A DNA stretch of 64,000 bases, taken from assembly GCF_006539185.1 (NCBI RefSeq), contig NZ_BJMN01000021.1, forward strand, positions 118,261 through 182,260, read 5' to 3'. Below the pieces are notes generated by a model, which saw nothing but the letters and a program-made list of their open reading frames with translations, was not told the DNA's origin and searched no databases. The translations under genes and the position numbers were made by a program. Each line of letters begins with the position of its first letter. Position 1 is the first letter of the stretch. Below, one piece after another: positions 46,274 to 54,237 of the stretch. The stretch comes from Streptomyces gardneri (GTDB lineage Bacteria; Actinomycetota; Actinomycetes; Streptomycetales; Streptomycetaceae).

Positions 46274-47247
46274 AGGGTGCTCCAGTCGTGATCCGGATAG
46301 CGGTGCACGGGCGCCGACACATCGTCCAGCGCCCGGCAGATCTCGTCAGGAAGACTAAGGCTCTCCACCGACAACGCGGCCGTGAGCTGCCGCGCCGTGC
46401 GCGCGCCGACGATCGGCGCGGTCACTCCCGGCCGGTCGCGGACCCAGGCGAGCGCCACCTCGAGCGGGGTCGTGGCGAGCCCGTCGGCGGCGGTCGCGAC
46501 CGCCTCCACGATCCGGCTCGCCGCCTCGTCCAGGTAAGGCTCCACGAACGGCGCCATGGTCTCCGACGCGCCCCGCGAGTCCGTCGGGGTCCCGCTGCGG
46601 TACTTGCCCGTCAGGACCCCGCGACCGAGGGGCGAGGAGGGCAGCAGGCCTATCCCGAGGTCCAGGGCGGCCGGCAGCACCTCGCGCTCCACGCCCCGCT
46701 GGAGCAGCGAGTACTCCAGCTGCGCGCCCGCGAGCCGGGTCCGGTCCCCGCCCAGCTGCCAGGTGCCCGCCTTGGCCAGCTGCCAGCCGCAGAAGTTCGA
46801 CACGCCCGCGTACCGCGCCCGCCCGCTCCGCACGGCGATGTCGAGGGCCTGGAGGGACTCCTCGAGGGGCGTGTACGGGTCGAAGGCGTGCAGCTGCCAC
46901 AGGTCGACGTGGTCCGTGCCGAGCCGGGCGAGGGAGGCGTCGAGCGCGGCGAGCAGGTGCCCGCGCGAGCCGTCGGTGCGCCGGTCGGGGTCCGGGACGC
47001 TGCCCGCCTTGGTCGACAGGACGAGGTCCTGCCGGGGCACGAGCCGCTCCATCAGCCTCCCGAGCAGATACTCGGCCTCGCCCCCGCCGTACACGTCGGC
47101 GGTGTCCACGAGCGTGCCGCCCGCGTCCCAGAACGCCTTCAGCTGTTCGGCGGCGTCGTGCTCGTCGGTGTCCCGCCCCCAGGTGAGCGTGCCGAGTCCG
47201 ATGCGCGACACGCGCAGGCCGGTACGTCCGAGATGCCTCTGCTCCAT
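46270..47247 (-). CDS. Aldo/keto reductase
   Basis: A 325-residue TIM-barrel NADPH reductase of the YajO/Tas-like group. It opens MEQRHLGRTGLRVSRIGLGTLTWG; the catalytic Asp/Tyr are in LVDTADVYGGGEAE, Lys in STKAGS, His in LWQLHAFDP, and NADP-binding residues in SPLGRGVLTGKY and PIVGARTARQLTAAL. It reduces carbonyl compounds of unknown identity. It is the first gene of a two-gene operon with the RecD2-like protein, sharing a 4-base overlap. A metabolic-reductase/helicase-like pairing has no obvious logic, so coupling may simply be historical. Confidence 0.92.
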   Translation of the reverse strand: MEQRHLGRTGLRVSRIGLGTLTWGRDTDEHDAAEQLKAFWDAGGTLVDTADVYGGGEAEYLLGRLMERLVPRQDLVLSTKAGSVPDPDRRTDGSRGHLLAALDASLARLGTDHVDLWQLHAFDPYTPLEESLQALDIAVRSGRARYAGVSNFCGWQLAKAGTWQLGGDRTRLAGAQLEYSLLQRGVEREVLPAALDLGIGLLPSSPLGRGVLTGKYRSGTPTDSRGASETMAPFVEPYLDEAASRIVEAVATAADGLATTPLEVALAWVRDRPGVTAPIVGARTARQLTAALSVESLSLPDEICRALDDVSAPVHRYPDHDWSTL

Positions 47248-47350
47248 GGGCGCGAGATTACTGGCCAGGGCACCACGCGGAGAGAGCCTGTGGACAACCG
47301 GCCCCTGACGGATGGCGGAGCCGCGCGCTAGAGTCCGGCGCACAAGGACG

Positions 47351-47364
47351 TTACCGATGGGTAA
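47351..47364. promoter_or_regulatory. Dyad TTACCGATGGGTAA before the F420-type gene
   Basis: Arms TTACC/GGTAA with a 4-base spacer, ending 12 bases before the start codon, so it overlaps the leader or transcription start. Possible operator. Confidence 0.4.
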
Positions 47365-47376
47365 GGGGTGTGTGGA

Positions 47377-48426
47377 ATGCGGCTCGGCATCAACCTCGGC
47401 TACTGGGGCGCCGGCATGGACGGCGACAACCTCGCCGTCGCCCAGGAGGCGGACCGCCTCGGCTACGACGTGTGCTGGGCCGCCGAGGCCTACGGCTCCG
47501 ACGCCCCCACGGTCCTCGCCTGGGTCGCGGCGAAGACGGAGCGGATCGACGTCGGCTCCGCGATCATGCAGATCCCGGCGCGACAGCCCGCGATGACGGC
47601 GATGACCGCCGCCACGCTCGACTCGCTCACCGGCGGCCGGTTCCGCCTCGGCCTCGGCGTCTCCGGCCCCCAGGTCTCCGAGGGCTGGTACGGCGTGAAG
47701 TTCGACAAGCCGCTCGCCAGGACCCGCGAGTACGTCGAGATCGTCCGCCGGGCGATGTCCCGCGAGCGCCTCAGCTACGAGGGCGAGCACTGGACCCTGC
47801 CGCTGCCCGACGGCCCCGGCAAGCCCCTCAAGCTCACCGTCCACCCGCAGCGCGAGCACATCCCGCTGTACATCGCCGCCATCGGCCCCAAGAACCTGGA
47901 GCAGACGGGCGAGATCGCCGACGGCGCCCTGCTGATCTTCCCCTCCGCCGAGCACCTGGAGGAGACCGCCCTCCGCCACCTGCGCGCGGGTCGCGAGAAG
48001 GCCGGGCTGACCATGGACGGCTTCGACGTCTGTCCGACGCTGCCGCTCGCCCTCGGCGAGGACGTGAACGCCCTCGCCGACGTCTTCCGGCCGTACACCG
48101 CGCTCTACGTCGGCGGCATGGGCAGCCGCAAGCAGAACTTCTACAACCAGCTCGCGCAGCGCATGGGCTACGAGAAGGAGGCCGCCGAGGTCCAGGACAA
48201 GTACCTGGCCGGCGACAAGGCGGGCGCCGCGGCCGCCGTGCCCCACAGCCTGATCGACCAGACGACCCTGCTCGGCTCCGTCGAGCGGATCGCCGAGCGG
48301 ATGACCGCCTACGCGGAGGCCGGGGTCACCACCCTGACCCTCGCCCCGGCCGGCTTCACGCTCGACGAGCGGCTGGCGGCCCTGCGGGCGGGTGTCGAGG
48401 CGATGGAGCACGCGGGCCTCGCCTAG
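47377..48426 (+). CDS. F420-type LLM-class oxidoreductase
   Basis: A 349-residue luciferase-like enzyme related to the Rv2161c/Rv3520c-like F420-dependent group. Landmarks: LGINLGYWGAGMDGDNLAVAQEADRLGYD, AIMQIPARQPAMTAMTAATLDSLTGGRFRLGLGVSGPQVSEGWYGV, HIPLYIAAIGPKNLEQTGEIADG and GSVERIAERMTAYAEAGVTTLTL. Cofactor F420 is likely; the substrate is unknown. The start ATG follows GGGTGTGTGG. It stands alone on the plus strand between the aldo/keto reductase and a ferritin-like gene; two hairpins follow it. Confidence 0.9.
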   Translation: MRLGINLGYWGAGMDGDNLAVAQEADRLGYDVCWAAEAYGSDAPTVLAWVAAKTERIDVGSAIMQIPARQPAMTAMTAATLDSLTGGRFRLGLGVSGPQVSEGWYGVKFDKPLARTREYVEIVRRAMSRERLSYEGEHWTLPLPDGPGKPLKLTVHPQREHIPLYIAAIGPKNLEQTGEIADGALLIFPSAEHLEETALRHLRAGREKAGLTMDGFDVCPTLPLALGEDVNALADVFRPYTALYVGGMGSRKQNFYNQLAQRMGYEKEAAEVQDKYLAGDKAGAAAAVPHSLIDQTTLLGSVERIAERMTAYAEAGVTTLTLAPAGFTLDERLAALRAGVEAMEHAGLA

Positions 48427-48466
48427 GGCCTGTCTTCGGGCGGCCCCGACGCCGTAGAGGAAAGAA

Positions 48467-48540
48467 GGCCCGCGGGGGTGATCCCGCGGGCCGAGCCTGC
48501 GGCCGTGGTGGGGGCTCGGGGGTCTTCCCCGCCACGGCCG
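48467..48540 (+). terminator. Two successive hairpins after the F420-type gene
   Basis: First: GGCCCGCGGG / CCCGCGGGCC (48467-48492), 10 pairs, 6-base loop. Second: CGGCCGTGG / CCACGGCCG (48500-48508 with 48532-48540) around a 23-base loop. There is no T-run. The rest of the 275-base gap to the ferritin-like gene shows only its RBS region (GGAGGTGGCGGCG). Confidence 0.7.
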
Positions 48541-48701
48541 TCACCCAGCACAACGGCTCCGCGGGGCCCCTGGTTACGCCTCCGGGTCTCACTCTTTCGG
48601 CCGAGCCTTCCGGCCCTCCTGTTGCCGCCCGCACCGGACCGCATTTGACTCGTTGTTCCGGGGGCGTACGAAGTGCGGACACGCGCACGGAGGTGGCGGC
48701 G

Positions 48702-49487
48702 ATGCTCACGGCCAAGAGCCTGTTCCAGGAAATCATCGACGACGACGAGTCCTTCCGGCTCTTCTGCTCCATAGCCGCGAGCGGCGAGTCCCAGGGAGGC
48801 TGGGAGAACGCGCGGATCGCGGCACTCGTCGCCCCGGGCATGCGCGAACTCGCGCCCAAGATCACCCGGCACGGCGCCGACGAGGACAAGCACGGCCGGA
48901 TCTTCAACGCCCTGCTGAAGAAGCGCGGCCTCGATCCCGTCCCCGTACCGCCCGAGACCGACTACACGATGCTGCTCGAACAGCGCGGGATCGGCCTCGC
49001 CCACGACAAGCTGCGCCGCGAGGAACCGCTCACCGAGGCGGACATCGTCGTCTACCTCGCCCACAGCCGGGTCACCGAGCAGCGGGCCGCCGACCAGATG
49101 GACATGCTCGTCACGTACTTCGGGGACCACCCCGAACTGGGCCGGGCCATCCACATGATCGACAACGACGAGGCGAACCACCTCGCCTACTGCCACGAGG
49201 AGCTGCTCCGGCTGGCCCGCCAAGGCCACGGGCGCCTCATCCAGCGCACCCTGCGCGAGTCCGCGCTCGTCGAGATCCAGGTCTACCGCGACGTCAGCCT
49301 CGCCGTCATGGGCCACATGGGCCGCATCCTGCGCTGGCCCAGGCCCAAGGCCGCCGCCCTCGCCGCCGGGATTCGCGGCATGTACGCCTACGAGCGCGTC
49401 GCCGGCTGGCACAAGATGGTCGACCTGAGGATGCCCGAGCGGCGCGACGCCCTCGGAGGACCGGCGACCCCCGCCCCCGCCTTCTGA
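48702..49487 (+). CDS. Ferritin-like di-iron protein
   Basis: A 261-residue protein of the ferritin-like four-helix superfamily. Helical segments carry spaced Glu/His pairs that could bind two irons: ENARIAAL, HGADEDKHGRIFNALLK, RVTEQRAADQMDMLVTYF and DNDEANHLAYCHEELL. It lacks a signal peptide. The C-terminal region (LAAGIRGMYAYERVAGWHKMVDLRMPERR) is amphipathic. Function could be iron storage, oxygenation or stress protection; no partner gene is evident. It converges on corA with 10 bases between the stops. Confidence 0.75.
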   Translation: MLTAKSLFQEIIDDDESFRLFCSIAASGESQGGWENARIAALVAPGMRELAPKITRHGADEDKHGRIFNALLKKRGLDPVPVPPETDYTMLLEQRGIGLAHDKLRREEPLTEADIVVYLAHSRVTEQRAADQMDMLVTYFGDHPELGRAIHMIDNDEANHLAYCHEELLRLARQGHGRLIQRTLRESALVEIQVYRDVSLAVMGHMGRILRWPRPKAAALAAGIRGMYAYERVAGWHKMVDLRMPERRDALGGPATPAPAF

Positions 49488-49497
49488 GGGCGCGGCC

Positions 49498-50481
49498 TCA
49501 CAGCCAGCCGCGCCGCTTGAACAGCCGGTAGAGACCGGTGACGATCCCCGCCATCAGGACGATCAGCGCCGGGTAGGACCAGGTCCAGCCCAGCTCGGGC
49601 ATGTGATCGAAGTTCATGCCGTAGATCCCCGCGATCATCGTGGGGACCGCGGCCATGGCCGCCCAGGCCGAGATCTTCCGCATGTCGTCGTTCTGCCGCA
49701 CGCCCATCTGCGCGAGATGGGCCGAGAGGACGTCGGACAGCAGCCGGTCGAGCCCCTCCACCTGCTCGTTCGAGCGCAGCAGATGGTCGTTGACGTCACG
49801 GAAGAAGGGCTGGGCGTGCTCGTTCACGAAGGGGACCGAGCCGGTCGTCAGCCGGGCGAGCGGCCCGGCGAGGGGGCCGCTCGCCCGCCGGAACTCCAGG
49901 ACCTGCCTCTTCGCCGTGTAGATCCGCTCCGCGGTGTTCGACGGATTGCCGCCGGTCGGCGCGAACACGTCCGCCTCCAGCTCCTCCAGGTCGACCTGGA
50001 GCTCGCCCGCCACCTCCAGGTAGTGGTCCACGACGGCGTCGCTCACCGCGTACAGCACCGCCGTCGGCCCGTGCCGCAGCACCGCCGGCTCCGCCTCCAG
50101 ACGCTTGCGCACCGCCGCCAGCGCGGCACCCTCGCCGTGCCGCACGGTCACGACGAAACAGTCACCGATGAACACCATCAGCTCGCCCGAGGAGACCCGG
50201 TCGCTCTCCGGCTCGTAGACGACCGGCTTGAGCACCACGAACAGCGAGTCGTCGTAGACCTCCAGCTTGGGCCGCTGATGGGCCTTCAAGGCGTCCTCGA
50301 CGGCCAGCGGGTGCAGCGCGAACTCCGAGGCGACATGGGCGAACTCCGCCTCCGACGGCTCGTGCAGACCCACCCAGAGAAAGGCGTCCCCCGTCACCCG
50401 CGCCTCGTCCAGCGCGTCGGACAGGTCGGCGGGCCCCTGAGTCCGGCGCCCGTCCCGGTAGATGGCTGAGTCCACGATCAC
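49498..50481 (-). CDS. corA: CorA-type magnesium/cobalt channel
   Basis: A 327-residue divalent-cation channel forming pentamers. A large soluble N-terminal domain (about 1-260) is followed by two C-terminal membrane helices. The selectivity signature GMN occurs in MIAGIYGMNFDHMPELGWTWSYP between them, and the C-terminus is basic (RLFKRRGWL). The GTG start (VIVDSAIYRDGRR) is preferred over an upstream ATG in an Arg/Gly-rich stretch with no RBS. Divergent from the phosphatase gene of the mshC cluster. Confidence 0.94.
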   Translation of the reverse strand: MIVDSAIYRDGRRTQGPADLSDALDEARVTGDAFLWVGLHEPSEAEFAHVASEFALHPLAVEDALKAHQRPKLEVYDDSLFVVLKPVVYEPESDRVSSGELMVFIGDCFVVTVRHGEGAALAAVRKRLEAEPAVLRHGPTAVLYAVSDAVVDHYLEVAGELQVDLEELEADVFAPTGGNPSNTAERIYTAKRQVLEFRRASGPLAGPLARLTTGSVPFVNEHAQPFFRDVNDHLLRSNEQVEGLDRLLSDVLSAHLAQMGVRQNDDMRKISAWAAMAAVPTMIAGIYGMNFDHMPELGWTWSYPALIVLMAGIVTGLYRLFKRRGWL

Positions 50482-50590
50482 GCGCCGTATTCTCCCCCGC
50501 CGCCCTCCGCCACGCACGCGCGCGGCCTCGATCTCCGCACTTCACATCCGCCACGCACACACACGCGCGCGTGCACCTAGGCTGGCCCGC

Positions 50591-51280
50591 ATGGCCACGT
50601 TGATCCTCGTCCGGCACGGACGCTCCACCGCCAACACCTCCGGAGTCCTCGCCGGGCGCATGCCCGGGGTCGCGCTCGACGAGCGCGGTGCGGCGCAGGC
50701 CGCGGCGCTTCCCGGGCGGCTCGCGGGCGTTCCCCTCGCCGCCGCCGTCTCCAGCCCGCTCCAGCGCTGCCAGGAGACCCTGCGGCCGCTGCTCGACGCC
50801 CGCCCGGACCTCCCGCTGCACGTCGAGGAGCGGATCAGCGAGTGCGACTACGGCGACTGGTCCGGCCGCAAGCTGGCCGAGCTGAGCGACGACCCGCTCA
50901 TGGAGGTCGTCCAGGCCCACGCCTCCGCGGCCGCGTTCCCCGGCGGCGAGTCCATGCGCGCCATGCAGAACCGCGCCGTCGAGGCCGTACGGGACTGGAA
51001 CGCCCGGATCGAGGCCGAGCACGGCGAGGACGCCACCTACGTCATGTGCTCCCACGGGGACATCGTCAAGTCGATCGTTGCGGACGCCCTCGGCCTCCAC
51101 CTCGACCTCTTCCAGCGGATCCACGTCGACCCCTGCTCGGTCACCGTCATCCGCTACACGCGGCTGCGCCCCTTCCTCCTCCGCCTCGGCGACACCGGCG
51201 ACTTCGCGGGACTCGTGCCCCGGGAGGCCCCCGACAGCAGCGGTGCGGCGGAGGTCGGGGGTGGTGCGGGCGCACCGTGA
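50591..51280 (+). CDS. Histidine-phosphatase family protein of the mshC cluster
   Basis: A 229-residue phosphoglycerate-mutase-like phosphatase. The catalytic loop is ILVRHGRSTAN (RHG, His9), with ERISECDYGDWSGRKLAEL and the second His in VMCSHGDIVKSIVADALG. This matches the MSMEG_4193-type family that is co-located with mshC across Actinobacteria. The substrate is unknown. It is followed by the DUF3090 gene, the SCO1664-type gene and mshC, all on one strand, so a link to mycothiol metabolism is plausible but unproven. Confidence 0.9.
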   Translation: MATLILVRHGRSTANTSGVLAGRMPGVALDERGAAQAAALPGRLAGVPLAAAVSSPLQRCQETLRPLLDARPDLPLHVEERISECDYGDWSGRKLAELSDDPLMEVVQAHASAAAFPGGESMRAMQNRAVEAVRDWNARIEAEHGEDATYVMCSHGDIVKSIVADALGLHLDLFQRIHVDPCSVTVIRYTRLRPFLLRLGDTGDFAGLVPREAPDSSGAAEVGGGAGAP

Positions 51281-51347
51281 TCCCTTCGCGCAGTAGGGTG
51301 GACGCGCCGCTGTAGTACGACTGTCGAGACTTTAGGGAGCCGGGAAC

Positions 51348-51938
51348 GTGTCCCGTCAGGTGTTCCTCTACGACCCACCGGAGCGTTTCGTGGCCGGCAC
51401 GGTCGGACTGCCTGGCCGCCGAACGTTCTTCCTCCAGGCGTCCGCGAGCGGCCGGGTCACGAGTGTCGCGCTGGAGAAGGCGCAGGTCGCCGCGCTCGCC
51501 GAGCGCATCGACGAGCTTCTGGACGAGGTCGTGCGCCGCACCGGCGGCAATGCCCCCGTCCCCTCGATCGCCCCCGCCGACACAGCGGACACGGCCCCGC
51601 TCGACGCGCCCGTCGAGGAGGAGTTCCGGGTCGGCACCATGGCGCTCGCCTGGGACGGCGAGGAGCAGCGCCTGATCGTCGAGGCGCAGGCGCTCGTCGA
51701 GCTCGACGTGGAGTCCGAGGAGGACCTCGCCGAGGCCGAGGAGCGGATGCTCCAGGACGAGGAGAACGGCCCGCCGATGCTCCGCGTCCGGCTCACCGGC
51801 TCCCAGGCCCGGTCCTTCGCCAAGCGGGCCCTGGACGTCGTCAACGCCGGCCGGCCGCCGTGCCCGCTGTGCAGCCTGCCGCTCGACCCCGAGGGGCACG
51901 TCTGCCCGCGCCAGAACGGATACCGCCGCGGAGCATGA
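51348..51938 (+). CDS. DUF3090 family protein
   Basis: A 196-residue conserved actinobacterial protein. Typical opening SRQVFLYDPPERFVAGTVGLPGRRTFFLQAS, central MALAWDGEEQRLIVEAQALVE, and a C-terminal zinc-finger-like CPLCSLPLDPEGHVCP (three Cys and one His). An acidic segment lies before the last third. The GTG start follows AGGGAGCC. Its stop overlaps the next gene by ATGA. Function unknown; gene order with mshC is conserved. Confidence 0.9.
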   Translation: MSRQVFLYDPPERFVAGTVGLPGRRTFFLQASASGRVTSVALEKAQVAALAERIDELLDEVVRRTGGNAPVPSIAPADTADTAPLDAPVEEEFRVGTMALAWDGEEQRLIVEAQALVELDVESEEDLAEAEERMLQDEENGPPMLRVRLTGSQARSFAKRALDVVNAGRPPCPLCSLPLDPEGHVCPRQNGYRRGA

Positions 51939-52741
51939 GCAGCAGCCCCGAGACCCTGTCGGCCGCCGAGCTGCTCGCCCACGGTGAGCTCACCGTGCGC
52001 GGCCGGGTCGGCGAGGCGTCCAACGCAGTGCTGTACTGCTCCGTCGCGTACGAGGGCCGCGAGACGGCCTGCGTGTACAAGCCGGTCGCGGGGGAGCAAC
52101 CCTTGTGGGACTTCCCGGACGGCACCCTCGCGCAGCGCGAGGTCGCCGCGTACGAGATCTCCGAGGCCACCGGCTGGGGCCTGATCCCGCCGACGGTGCT
52201 CCGCGAGGGTCCGTACGGCGAGGGCATGGTCCAGCTGTGGATCGAGGCCGACCCGGAGGCTCGACTCCTCGCCCTCACCGAGGACGAGGAGGCCGGGGAG
52301 GGGTGGAAGGCCGTCGGGCCCGCCCAGATCGCCGAGGACCGCACCGCGCTGCTCGTCCACGCCGACACCCCGGAGCTGCGGCGGCTCGCCGTCCTTGACG
52401 CCGTCATCAACAACGGCGACCGCAAGGGCGGACACCTGCTGCCGGCCCCCGACGGGCGCCTGTACGGAATCGACCACGGGGTCACCTTCCACGTCGAGGA
52501 CAAGCTGCGCACCCTCCTGTGGGGCTGGGCGGGCGAGGAGCTGCCCGCCGAGTCGGTCGCGGTCCTCGAAGGCCTCGACCGGTCCCTGGCGCCCGGAGCG
52601 CCCCTCGCGACCCGTCTGGCGGAACTGCTGACCGGCGCCGAGGTGGCGGCCGTACGGGCGCGCGTGGCCGCGCTGAGGGCGAGCGGGCGGCACCCGGAGC
52701 CCTCGGGGCTGTGGCCGCCGATCCCCTGGCCACCGGTCTGA
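51935..52741 (+). CDS. SCO1664-type protein with a kinase-like fold
   Basis: A 268-residue conserved actinobacterial protein. The motif AVLDAVINNGDRKGGHLLPAPDGRLYGIDHGVTFH resembles the catalytic NXXDR..N-H..IDHG pattern of PI3/4-kinase-like and HipA-like folds, with the metal-binding D in IDHG. Upstream, AVLYCSVAYEGRETACVYKP could hold the ATP lysine. The ATG overlaps the stop of DUF3090 (ATGA). It is followed after a 151-base gap by mshC. Its substrate is unknown. Confidence 0.88.
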   Translation: MSSSPETLSAAELLAHGELTVRGRVGEASNAVLYCSVAYEGRETACVYKPVAGEQPLWDFPDGTLAQREVAAYEISEATGWGLIPPTVLREGPYGEGMVQLWIEADPEARLLALTEDEEAGEGWKAVGPAQIAEDRTALLVHADTPELRRLAVLDAVINNGDRKGGHLLPAPDGRLYGIDHGVTFHVEDKLRTLLWGWAGEELPAESVAVLEGLDRSLAPGAPLATRLAELLTGAEVAAVRARVAALRASGRHPEPSGLWPPIPWPPV

Positions 52742-52892
52742 GGCCGGACCGAAAAGATCCGGCCACCACCCCTCGGAGGGTCTGCACCCCTGGGGGGTAT
52801 GCACGCAAGCCTCCGACCCGCAAGAGCGCCTAATCGGTCAAGATCCCGGATCCGGTTCGTATCCGGAACACCTGTCCGGTTACGCTCGGGTC

Positions 52893-54122
52893 ATGCATGC
52901 CTGGCCCGCTTCTGAGGTCCCCGCCCTTCCCGGCAAGGGCCGCGACCTCCGGATCCACGACACCGCGACCGGCGGACGAGTCACCCTCGCCCCCGGCCCC
53001 GTCGCCCGTATCTACGTCTGCGGCATCACGCCGTACGACGCGACCCACATGGGTCACGCGGCGACCTACAACGCGTTCGACCTCGTTCAGCGCGTGTGGC
53101 TCGACACCAAGCGGCAGGTGCTGTACGTCCAGAACGTGACGGACGTGGACGACCCGCTGCTGGAGCGCGCCATCCGTGACGGCATCGACTGGGTCGGCCT
53201 CGCCGAGCGGGAGACCGCCCTCTTCCGCGAGGACATGACCGCCCTGCGGATGCTGCCCCCGCAGCACTACATCGGCGCCGTCGAGGCCATACCGGGCATC
53301 GTCCCGCTCGTCGAGCAGCTCAGGGACTCCGGGGCCGCGTACGAGCTCGACGGCGACATCTACTTCTCCGTCGACGCCGACCCGCACTTCGGCCAGGTCT
53401 CGAACTACTCCGGCGAGCTGATGCGCCACCTCTCCGCCGAGCGCGGCGGCGACCCCGAGCGCCCCGGCAAGAAGAACCCGCTCGACCCGATGCTGTGGAT
53501 GGCCGCCCGCGAGGGCGAGCCGAGCTGGGACGGCGGCAGCCTCGGCGCCGGGCGCCCCGGCTGGCACATCGAGTGCGTCGCCATCGCCCTGGACCACCTG
53601 GGCATGGGCTTCGACGTGCAGGGCGGCGGCTCCGACCTGATCTTCCCGCACCACGAGATGGGCGCCTCGCACGCCCAGTCCCTCACCGGCGAGTTCCCGA
53701 TGGCCAAGGCGTACGTCCACGCCGGCATGGTGGGCCTGGACGGCGAGAAGATGTCCAAGTCCCGGGGCAACCTCGTCTTCGTCTCGCGGCTGCGCCGCGA
53801 CGGCGTCGACCCGGCCGCCATCCGGCTCGCGCTCCTCTCCCACCACTACCGCGCCGACTGGGAGTGGACCGACCAGGTCCTGCAGGACGCAGTGGAGCGG
53901 CTCGACCGCTGGCGCGCCGCGGTCTCCCGCCCCGACGGCCCGTCCGCCGACGCGCTCGTCGAGGAGGTCCGCGAGGCCCTCTCCGACGACCTCGACGCCC
54001 CGGCCGCCCTGGCCGCGGTCGACCGCTGGGCCGAGCTCCAGACCGCCGAGGGCGGCACGGACGAGTCCGCCCCCGGTCTCGTCTCCCGCACCGTCGACGC
54101 GCTCCTGGGTGTCGCCCTGTAA
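52893..54122 (+). CDS. mshC: Cysteine:1D-myo-inosityl glucosaminide ligase
   Basis: A 409-residue mycothiol-biosynthesis enzyme joining cysteine to glucosaminyl-inositol with ATP, derived from cysteinyl-tRNA synthetase. The HIGH-type motif is THMGHA (His52-His55), zinc ligands include Cys43 (VCGITPYDAT) and the HIECVAIALDHLG region, and KMSKS is at 286-290. It is shorter than CysRS and lacks the tRNA anticodon-binding domain, as MshC does. The ATG is near a GGTCATG context with no strong RBS. The 151 bases before it contain a GGCCGGA/TCCGGCC hairpin (52742-52764) and repeated ATCCGG motifs. A strong terminator follows. Last gene of the conserved cluster. Confidence 0.97.
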   Translation: MHAWPASEVPALPGKGRDLRIHDTATGGRVTLAPGPVARIYVCGITPYDATHMGHAATYNAFDLVQRVWLDTKRQVLYVQNVTDVDDPLLERAIRDGIDWVGLAERETALFREDMTALRMLPPQHYIGAVEAIPGIVPLVEQLRDSGAAYELDGDIYFSVDADPHFGQVSNYSGELMRHLSAERGGDPERPGKKNPLDPMLWMAAREGEPSWDGGSLGAGRPGWHIECVAIALDHLGMGFDVQGGGSDLIFPHHEMGASHAQSLTGEFPMAKAYVHAGMVGLDGEKMSKSRGNLVFVSRLRRDGVDPAAIRLALLSHHYRADWEWTDQVLQDAVERLDRWRAAVSRPDGPSADALVEEVREALSDDLDAPAALAAVDRWAELQTAEGGTDESAPGLVSRTVDALLGVAL

Positions 54123-54153
54123 GGAGCGCTTCGGAGCAACCGCCTTCTGTGCA

Positions 54154-54199
54154 ACCGCCCTTGGACTTCCTGAGGAAGTCCGAGGGCGGTTCCCTTTTG
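54154..54199 (+). terminator. Rho-independent terminator after mshC
   Basis: AACCGCCCTTGGACTTCC pairs with GGAAGTCCGAGGGCGGTT (one mismatch) around TGA, followed by CCCTTTTG. Confidence 0.95.
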
Positions 54200-54237
54200 T
54201 CCTGTCGCCGTGCTCGAATCTGCGCTAAATAGGCCTC

